Below, one piece after another: positions 58,301-64,000 of a stretch of 64,000 bases of DNA (positions are counted from its first letter, which is position 1; each line of letters starts with the position of its first letter). Both the position numbers and the translations under genes were made by a program. The notes beneath the pieces were generated by a model that did no database searches, was not told the origin of the DNA, and saw only the letters and a list, made by a program, of their open reading frames with translations. Source of the stretch: Climacium dendroides (Eukaryota; Streptophyta; Bryopsida; Hypnales; Climaciaceae); assembly GCA_950106755.1 (NCBI GenBank), contig OX467082.1, forward strand, positions 35,712,001 to 35,776,000, given 5' to 3'.

Positions 58301-59149
58301 TGGCATATTGCTCGCTTGCCTAAGACGTCTTCAAAGGCATGTTTTGCATTGCAGGCCATTACGCGAAAAAAGTGTGTTGCAAAGATAGTGCAAGGCAATA
58401 GGGGAACAGCTGCACCTACATATACCGGCAGCATGGACAACTATAAGAAAAATAGGATTGAGAGAATGCAATTCTTTTTCTGCAATGATGATATATCGCG
58501 GTGCGTCAAAGGTTCTCGACGGAAATGGGTTTTATCAAAACCGGAAGTACCAGACATATGGCCGGTGCAAGTTGGAACCAATCTTACGCCCAAAGAGATC
58601 CTAGATCTTCAAAATGCAGGGTTCTGTCTTCCGCAGCGTCTTGAAATTTCCCCTCGTAGGCTATTTGGAAATCATGATCTGCCACTTGATGTTTTGGGAC
58701 TTCAAGTTCCAGAGTCACCTGCAGAGCACCCTAGCACACGGTCAGGAAAGAAGATTCGGAGGAATCCAAAAGCACCTACAACAAAGCAAGCAAACAATTG
58801 CGCCTCCGCACTTACAATGAAAGCAGTGATTCGTGAAGTTACTATGGTACCGCATCCAGGCTTTGGATGCATCATTGCCCTGGACTCAGGTACATCGCCT
58901 GCCATTGAACGTTACATGATCACTGTAAGTGCATTCCCTGAATGCACTTGCCCTTATTTCAAGGAGATGGCAACAAAGGCTCTAGGAAAAAGAGGGCAAT
59001 GGGCTAATTGCAAGCACTTGTACTTTTTGTTCACTGGAGTTTGCCAATTGGATGGAGAAGTAGATCTTTTTATTCATGCTCCAAGCTTTAGCTTTAACGA
59101 AGTGAAATGCATACTTCAGAGTGGTATCTTGAAGCTTAAATCCAATTAG
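55370..59149 (+). CDS. MULE-type (Mutator-like) transposase with GCM/WRKY-like zinc region and SWIM finger
   Basis: Open for 1259 codons from ATG in CTAAATGG. Residues 1-180 are Ser-rich and acidic. About 240-365 form a zinc-binding region of the GCM/WRKY kind often joined to MULE transposases (HLRCDNPSC, CKICATAPSC, HFGIHNHP). The DDE core follows: Asp in VYDTTYCRVM (about 534), Asp in FMADSAQANW (about 583), the C-x2-H of TCLFHW (612-615), and Glu in CNLAETVHNKW (about 788). The C-terminus has a SWIM finger (C1192, C1194, C1214, H1216). Residues about 697-771 are hydrophobic and out of character; 57461-57682 starts GTAAGA, ends ACAG and is 222 bases, so it is very likely an intron that happens to be open, giving about 1185 residues. 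The reading frame is intact, so the element may be recently active. Confidence 0.85.
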   Translation: MEYNQMATVRANGQGVPISFPIGDLGYAVVSSSRLSARFLLTENSLDIDEEVFDSSSGELTHTIGQEPIVSSPLRQWHLHPGRYLAYGLSKSMVGVPTLEGTTRISSTSTFETALLNTVKIEPSVEVIAIDSDDSDGSSPPYKVLRPTLSLGVHRASSSISPTPVLGTPSSTSRGSSIISCLQKLCYAKGSRNPFKKVDWNSIRVCVVQFVPPLFNGDVIFELPPVGDVSGINSQAKLLTGMEKRYDGHVWTNLHTTNIKNADGLTFRLASCVGHLRCDNPSCDYLTRKHRVALINETEWDGCSPAPFEVCAIPPIGSTITCKICATAPSCIGSCLAKIYYVVGSQDMTRACVHFGIHNHPVKDGDCRDSKERTRSLISDQVERNPSGTNSAIVLEASKEFLGEMLLRAEGATPTPFGLQELMPVLEKCKFMSSPSIRNEVSTFKYFRRFGVMDSITKLRGCSNWAFVQENKFPGQGSDSDKVFVFKMSEVGPGSGVDLVSRMQPGGDLEDAWIMFDHVRRVKLWTTIACHVYDTTYCRVMTIAVCDMQSEDVVAQCDFWKNLNVVMGRHGNTLPYFKGFMADSAQANWNAVRIVYGSGDPTEPMPNRERTCLFHWTQSMEKHTKADIRSDLQDQHRKLCKQYKDANSLAQAEIRFHAIRTWWHSSGATTEEGLRRLELWLAFWHFRYRQWGAFMDTVRFLIILSFICLFCQARIQIFRLSYIIAIRFFHECFLSSIIEVLHVTTLPCRRSIKERVVLFICNSFNPCSTKQGLTEDELGLVPTCNLAETVHNKWLQQSGKRGSDLYVATVDDYVRAFMQMVRYYQFLKGEKPGTGPGKEELLLRVAQRYAQRTGNPKGLNDAMASVPGVQEYCTRKPHLEGEEVFGSEKRMPNLPPGSEYDSHRPDKVNFSRPRIGTRATPAPTSVISLDRISEESWPVTHEDYPDLLESPKTRSIPSTEVASHVRTVQEIVCDESEWHIARLPKTSSKACFALQAITRKKCVAKIVQGNRGTAAPTYTGSMDNYKKNRIERMQFFFCNDDISRCVKGSRRKWVLSKPEVPDIWPVQVGTNLTPKEILDLQNAGFCLPQRLEISPRRLFGNHDLPLDVLGLQVPESPAEHPSTRSGKKIRRNPKAPTTKQANNCASALTMKAVIREVTMVPHPGFGCIIALDSGTSPAIERYMITVSAFPECTCPYFKEMATKALGKRGQWANCKHLYFLFTGVCQLDGEVDLFIHAPSFSFNEVKCILQSGILKLKSN
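57461..57682 (+). other. Probable in-frame intron of the MULE transposase
   Basis: GTAAGA at 57461 and a pyrimidine-poor but usable ACAAAACAG at the end bound 222 bases (74 codons) that are T-rich and translate to an unbroken hydrophobic stretch unlike the flanking domain. Removing it joins the helical part of the DDE core directly to the Glu motif, as in other MULE transposases. Another acceptor (CCCTGTAG near 57615) is possible. Confidence 0.65.
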
Positions 59150-59510
59150 TATACATTTCTACTTCTTGCCGGTTGGTGCTAGCATATTGTAGTGTAGCTT
59201 TGGATGATGTGCTCCAAACTTGTTTCATGTAAGAATTGTAGTGAGACTAAAAGGGCCACTACTTCATTTCAATTGTCATTTGTCCATTGCACCTTGCACT
59301 ATCATGCATTCGTGCATGATTGCCCATCCACACTCTCTAGTATGATTTGTATATATATCTGGATATAAAATATTCATAGAGGGTTGTTTAGATTGTTATT
59401 GATAATTGCAACAAAATAAAATGGCCTTCCCTCGTCCCAATCCACTAAAAATGACCTTGCCTGAATTCCCTTTTCACAATGAATGGAGTAGGACAACGGC
59501 AAACTTCTAA

Positions 59511-59583
59511 ATGCATAAGGTGACCACCTCTAAGGTTCCTCTCGGTACTGAGAGGTAATCTAGAGGTGGTCACCTTATGCATT
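59511..59583. repeat. 73-bp cruciform centred on the CCTCTCGG palindrome
   Basis: Outer arms of 22 bases (59511-59532 and 59561-59582) are perfect reverse complements; they contain GGTGACCACCTCTA and TAGAGGTGGTCACC. Between them, with 5 bases on each side, lies the inner palindrome CCTCTCGG-TA-CTGAGAGG (59538-59555). It lies about 360 bases after the transposase stop and is the last member of the palindrome family in the window. Confidence 0.9.
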
Positions 59584-59599
59584 CAAAATTCTGCAACAT

Positions 59600-61255
59600 T
59601 TATCTAAACTTGCTATGGTTGTAAACCCATTTTTTATTAGCACTATCTCATGCTAGCATTGGTAGAAGTTGTCTTCCCTTGCAATACATATGAGTACTAA
59701 TTATTGATGACATGATTGCAAACATAATTGAAATGCATTATTATCAATAGGAAGTTTGGCAACATGCTAATGCCTTTTATATGATAAATTGGTAAAGTGG
59801 TCGCGCATGGATGAACTTAATTAATCACCCTAAACCCTATCACATGGAAATGATAGCCTAATTCCAAGCCTTCTAACTACGGTTGTTCAATAGTTTAAGT
59901 AAAATTGTTCACCTAACCATACATTTAACAATACAATAAGCAGATGTCCATCCAGCAAAAGAAAGTTACCCTAAACCCTAAATATAATCCTCCTAAAAAA
60001 TTTAACAGATATTCTATAAACAGGCCATGAAGGCAATCATAAATACCCTAAACCTTGAACCTTCACCCTAGAAGTATGCCTTTCTTTCACCTTTAAAGGA
60101 GCAGTTCTACTAGTTCACAGTCTGAGGTCCACAATTACATTGAGATCTTAAAACCACAGCTATAGGGGGCACACCTAAACCCTAAAACCGTGGTGAAAGG
60201 TTATATTATGTGGCTTGATACCACGGTTATAGGTTCACACCCAAATAATCTTTTTGGTGTAGATTTCGGGTCTCCTGTCTTGGATCCACGGTGATAGGTC
60301 CATTTTCACGGTCATGGGGGCATGAATATAAAGTCATCATGTTCTACTTTGTAAAACTTTGGAAGGCCAATCCTTGAAGAAAACAAACTCCTTTCTCCCT
60401 CCCATGCCGTTGATCTGGATATGGGTAGGGATACTATACACAAACAAATACGATATAATATAGACCCGATCCAGATACGAGAATCAAGATATAGTTCAAA
60501 TACAATACAAATATAGTACGGTACAGATATGAGATACGATATATAGTTCAAATGCAATATAAATACAATACAATGTAGATACAAAATATAAGGTACGGAT
60601 ACGGATATATCCCATATCAAATGTTATCCCTAGCCCCACCTGAAAATTAGAGAAGGGGGGGAGAGGGGGAAACGAGAAATTTAATATACCAAAAATTTGA
60701 GCTTATTGCCTTATTGGTGGGAGGTAGAAAAAATCAATTTCATTTTTTTTTGGGAGTGGATAGGGAGACATTCTCACTATCCACTCAAAAGATAGGCCAC
60801 TAAGCTTTGGCACATGAACCAATAAATTGATATAGCATTAAAAGACCAATCCCCTACACAAATTGGTTTGTCATAATCCCACCGTAGAGGTGTCCAATGT
60901 CATTGTTGAAGTTACTCACCAACAATAACAAATAATTCTTCTAAGTTCAATGAATATAACCCTTCCCTCCATGTGGTCAATGGTCATAAAATATTTTCAC
61001 ACATATTCAAATATTAGTCCACCCTAAACTTTTGAGGGTAGACTTTTTAAATCCCCAAATTTTTAGACTGGATTTTTTATTACCCCCAAAGTATGTTGAT
61101 TTATGGAAAAAAGGCCCAAAACTTATAGTCGACTTTTGAAAGTAAACACCCAAATTTAATAAAATAAATAAATAAATAAATACCCTAAAACCGCACCAAA
61201 TTACAGAAAAAGGCCCTAAATCCATGCTCCATGCTCCAATTCCACGCTCTACGCT
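59600..61255. other. No gene seen; telobox cluster and low-complexity tracts
   Basis: Between about 59826 and 60190 the telobox CCCTAAA occurs at least five times (twice as CCCTAAACCCT). From 60130 to 60310 the phrase (C)CACGGT(T/G)ATAGG recurs. From 60430 to 60610 there is a run of GATACGATATA / ATACAATACAAATA repeats. At 61236-61275 CACGCTCTACGCTCTACGCTC repeats mark the junction with the gag region of element Z. No ORF is credible. Confidence 0.5.
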
Positions 61256-62340
61256 CTACGCTCTTGCTCTACGCTCGTATACTAGCTTCGTTGGCTGCAA
61301 GGAAGAAGGGTTTTGAAGGATTAGTAGGACACCTTGCTCAAACATGCCCAGATAACCAACAACCCCAACACTTTCCTTGCTTTTGAAACTCCAAATGATT
61401 GCTGCCGTCTTTGCCATGGCAGTCGTATTGGAGACTGCATCGATTTCCATTGGTACTGGACCTGAAATCCCAAGGTTAGCTGGAGATTGAGCAAGATGTT
61501 CCCGCGGATGCAAAGTTAAATTTGAAGGGCGCCGGTTTTGCCGGCGAGTCCACAACCTCTCATCGATTCACAAAGCCATTGTCATCCATTCATGCAATCA
61601 GCATGGTTGAGTTTCGGCGATGGCTATGGAATCCAAAATCTCCTCTTTTAATCCCCCCCGGAACCGTGCCACCAAACTCAGTTCGTTCCAATCCACCAGG
61701 GCGGCATATTCATTGAATAGGGAAATATAATTGGCCACCGATCCAGTTTGGCAAATTCGCCCAAGTTGGTCCTCTGTAGTACCTTTGCGGTCCAAATCCC
61801 CATAAACTGCAATCACAGCTTCCCGAAATGCTTGGTAATTAGCCAACAACTCATGATGTCTTCCTTCATCTAGGGCTTACAAAATTGGCATGGCCCAATT
61901 CTGGGCGGCACCACTCATATATGACAATGCATAAGCAACTTTATCCTCCTCATAGCAATAGGCTCGTGGTTTTCCATGGAATACTAGTCGAAGCTGGGCA
62001 AACCATTTGTAAACCTCCCCACTCTTCTTGCCTGTAAATTTATCGGGTGTTGCCACCTTGGATTCATGGCTCTCACAACCTCTTGCATTGTGACCTTCAT
62101 CCCTCGGCAGTCCAAGACTAATTGGCCCCCTAGTCACAGATGGAGAGGCTTCAATCAGCCTAGCCACAACACTCTAAAATTTGTTGCACAATATGAAGAA
62201 TAGCCGTTTGAAAAGCTGTCTATACTTGCTATTGAATGAAATTCACCCACTCAGATCCAATTTCCTTTGGCAGTGGCTGTCCGGTTTCCTCGTGAGGTCG
62301 CTCTTGATCCATCACTCAATTTCATTAATTGATTGTGACA
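61256..62340 (-). pseudogene. Gag of element Z, broken
   Basis: On the minus strand: TPDKFTGKKSGEVYKWFAQL, then AYALSYMSGAAQNWA, then (after a stop near 61876) YQAFREAVIAVYGD and FNEYAALVDWNELSLVARF, all typical of retrotransposon gag. A CCHC zinc knuckle (CWGCWLSGHV..RC) follows in a shifted frame near 61330-61390. Coding sequence stops near 61256, just after the knuckle, where protease should begin; the protease of the same element is found at 40039 instead. Confidence 0.8.
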
Positions 62341-62455
62341 ATGTTTTTTCCAAAATTAGAGACCGACCCAACATGCAATTGGATTCCATTTACCAAAATC
62401 AGCCCATTCCATATTCCCTTTCCTGGAAGCAAAGACGGTCGATGACTCGACATAA

Positions 62456-62899
62456 TGTCAAGCACCTCGTTTGGTAACCAGCAATCTGGTTGGCGTCGAT
62501 GCTTCCTGATGGGCTTTCAATCAGATGGAGGGATCCATATGGCTCAATCAATCATTGTACAAGGCTTTCGGAAATATCTTCCTTGCATAAGAGAATCAGC
62601 TCATCCACTCCCCGAGCTTCTATGTCTGCAACTGTGCAGGCAATCCAAAACCACTAGCAAACGATCCAAAGTTAGCAGGTCATAAAGTCAAGCAATTGAA
62701 CAGGAAGCCTGGAGGGATTGAAGCTAAATCTTACATTGTATTGATAATATGTCAAGTGAGGGACAACGCCTCCCTCACTAGGCTTTAAGCTACCTCACTG
62801 CAACCGTCATGGAATAATTGTTGCATAGTTATTTTCCTACTTTGATCCATCAACGTTCCCGATGAAATGTTATCAGATTGGAACGATGCAATCGTGACA
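62456..62899 (-). repeat. 5' LTR of element Z, about 444 bp
   Basis: Matches the LTR at 36316-36767; on the minus strand it starts TGTCACGATTGC and ends ..CGAGGTGCTTGACA. Gag of Z follows at lower coordinates and the protease region of element X abuts its start at 62905. The sequence after the LTR end does not show the common tRNA-Met primer site; I could not identify the primer. Confidence 0.8.
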
Positions 62900-62904
62900 C
62901 CTCT

Positions 62905-64000
62905 GGACTCTACTTGACAATTTATGATTTGACCAAGGGGAGTAACGGGACGTTGGTCGGCTACATTCACCACATACGATGATGGACCAGTGACTTTCAA
63001 CCCTAGGCTCTCCATGGTAGAAAGTGGCATGATGTTGATGCCACTCCCGCCATCTATCAAGGTATGTGGAATGACTTTGTTTAAAATAGACACGTCAATT
63101 TCTAATGCCCCATCATCCATCAAAGCACTAGAGTAGATCCTAGCGGTCATTATAGTCTTCTGAGATTTTTGGGGTATGGTAGCTCCCTCCTTGAATTCTT
63201 TTCTCAAAGATGAAGCTACTTGGATAAGTTGGGCAATAGAAATATTAGCCCGTAGGGCACAAAGGTCCGCCCATAGACCATAGTCCTCCGTTAAATTGTA
63301 CATCTGAGAAGAAGAGTTTTTAGCCATTACATCATGTTGGTTGCCAATATTCATGTCCTCTACAAAATAGTAGAGGTCATCTTCTTCATCACTTAAAGGA
63401 TTATCCAATGGAGCATCTTCCATTGGATCATGGTGATTTAAAAGTGGCTCATGAATGTTTTCTTGGGTTTGTTTCCTCAAAAACTCTCTTGTGGCTTGAA
63501 TGTCCAGATCTTCTTCCAAACTACTACTTCTTTCTAAGATTTGTTCCAAAAGAGGGTTATCTAAGAATTGTTGGCGTGTTATAACTACCACACTATGTTC
63601 CATAGCCTTTTGGCTAGTGGATGCCTCGGCATCATTCTCATTTTCATGGATAATGAGATGGGTAATTTGGATTGCAGTAGCACCCAAGTTAGAAGGAGGT
63701 GTATAAACTGATGGTTGGACACCTCCGAGATAAACTACTCCCTCATTTCGAGCATCTTGCAAAATTCCCGGAGGGGGATAGATAGGAGGTTATGGTATTG
63801 GAGGTGTAGAGGTGTAAATTGGTTGAGTCCCCACATAATGTTGGGAACTTACACTACTTGCATTTAATGAGTGATTTGGTGTTTGTGCTACCGGTGGCCG
63901 CAATGGAGGATTTGGAGGTTGCATCATTGGATGCGATGCAAATCATGGTGTTCTATACGGAAGGTATCATACTATGGGTTGTAGGCTCATATAGTATCCT
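62905..64000 (-). pseudogene. Ty3/gypsy element X, gag-protease part, running off the window
   Basis: The minus-strand ORF from 63762 down enters LTR sequence at 62899. It shows a Pro-rich region upstream (63750-64000, one stop near 63794), then acidic linker, then the aspartic protease in TLIDGGSGINIMPLSTM (GGSG in place of DSG) and VNVADQRPVTPLGQIINCQV. The protease stops abruptly at the LTR of Z; its continuation is at 36310 downwards. The remaining gag lies beyond the window end. Confidence 0.8.

Larger units (their letters stand above)
36316..62899 (-). mobile_element. Ty3/gypsy chromovirus Z spanning two LTRs, with a 21-kb insert
   Basis: The outer limits are the LTR pair at 36316-36767 and 62456-62899. 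Gag lies at the high end, pol with a chromodomain at the low end, as expected for one minus-strand element. Both LTRs end against pieces of element X whose protease frame closes when Z and one 5-bp target copy are removed (62900-62904 and 36311-36315, themselves diverged). Between gag (61256) and protease (40039) lie about 21 kb of unrelated DNA. An alternative is two related copies brought together by rearrangement or assembly. Confidence 0.6.

Noticed and set aside
59826..60190. Chromosome end or true telomere
   Set aside because: The CCCTAAA copies are scattered, not in tandem, and retroelement sequence continues beyond.

Overview
The window looks like nuclear DNA of a land plant. Supporting signs are multi-exon genes with GT-AG introns, a citrate synthase carrying the plant-type peroxisomal PTS2 signal, a plant-style NAP1, chromodomain Ty3/gypsy elements, CCCTAAA teloboxes and many MITEs. 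The low GC, the repeat load and the element types fit a seed-free plant or a gymnosperm better than a compact angiosperm, but I cannot name the species.

Region 1 to 27.4 kb is almost entirely repeat. It holds two broken relatives of one hAT-type transposase (4.2-6.3 and 11.2-13.4 kb), each followed by a small tRNA-like fold. It also holds several divergent copies of long dispersed repeats and a series of TIR elements and MITEs. Some insertions can be dated relative to their host repeat because an unfilled paralogue lies in the same window (20.29, 22.31, 23.30 kb). The 2.9-kb TIR element at 23.3-26.2 kb carries a gene-like exon, as a gene-capturing (Pack-type) transposon would.

Region 27.4 to 33.8 kb has one long intact ORF that looks like a host gene: an unrecognised 626-residue protein with one membrane segment and a C-terminal coiled coil. 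A decayed copy of its flanks, without the coding part, lies at 7.3-9.0 kb. A repeat at 32.2-33.4 kb duplicates 19.9-21.3 kb.

Region 33.8 to 64 kb reads as a nest on the minus strand. Ty3/gypsy element X (pol at 33.8-36.3 kb, gag/protease at 62.9 kb to the window end) is split by a second element Z. The two LTRs of Z lie at 36.3-36.8 and 62.5-62.9 kb, and the reading frame of X closes when Z is removed. Z is itself split between gag (61.3-62.3 kb) and protease-pol (36.8-40.0 kb) by about 21 kb of foreign DNA.

That 21-kb insert is the most interesting part. It holds a 5' fragment of a NAP1 histone chaperone gene (+) and a peroxisomal citrate synthase gene (-) that lost its catalytic middle exons. 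It also holds a pair of intact plus-strand genes. The first is an 11-exon gene for a protein with an N-terminal ParB/Srx-like domain and a C-terminal N4/N6 DNA-methyltransferase fold, an arrangement known from phages. The second is a Mutator-like (MULE) transposase with a GCM/WRKY-like zinc region and a SWIM finger. A family of palindromes built on CTCTCGG-NN-CCGAGAG is concentrated in intron 1 of the first gene (including a 107-bp tandem array), between the two genes, and downstream of the transposase in the centre of a 73-bp cruciform. I noticed no copy elsewhere in the window. My inference is that the two genes and the palindromes form one mobile unit in which the ParB-methyltransferase and/or the transposase reads the palindromes.
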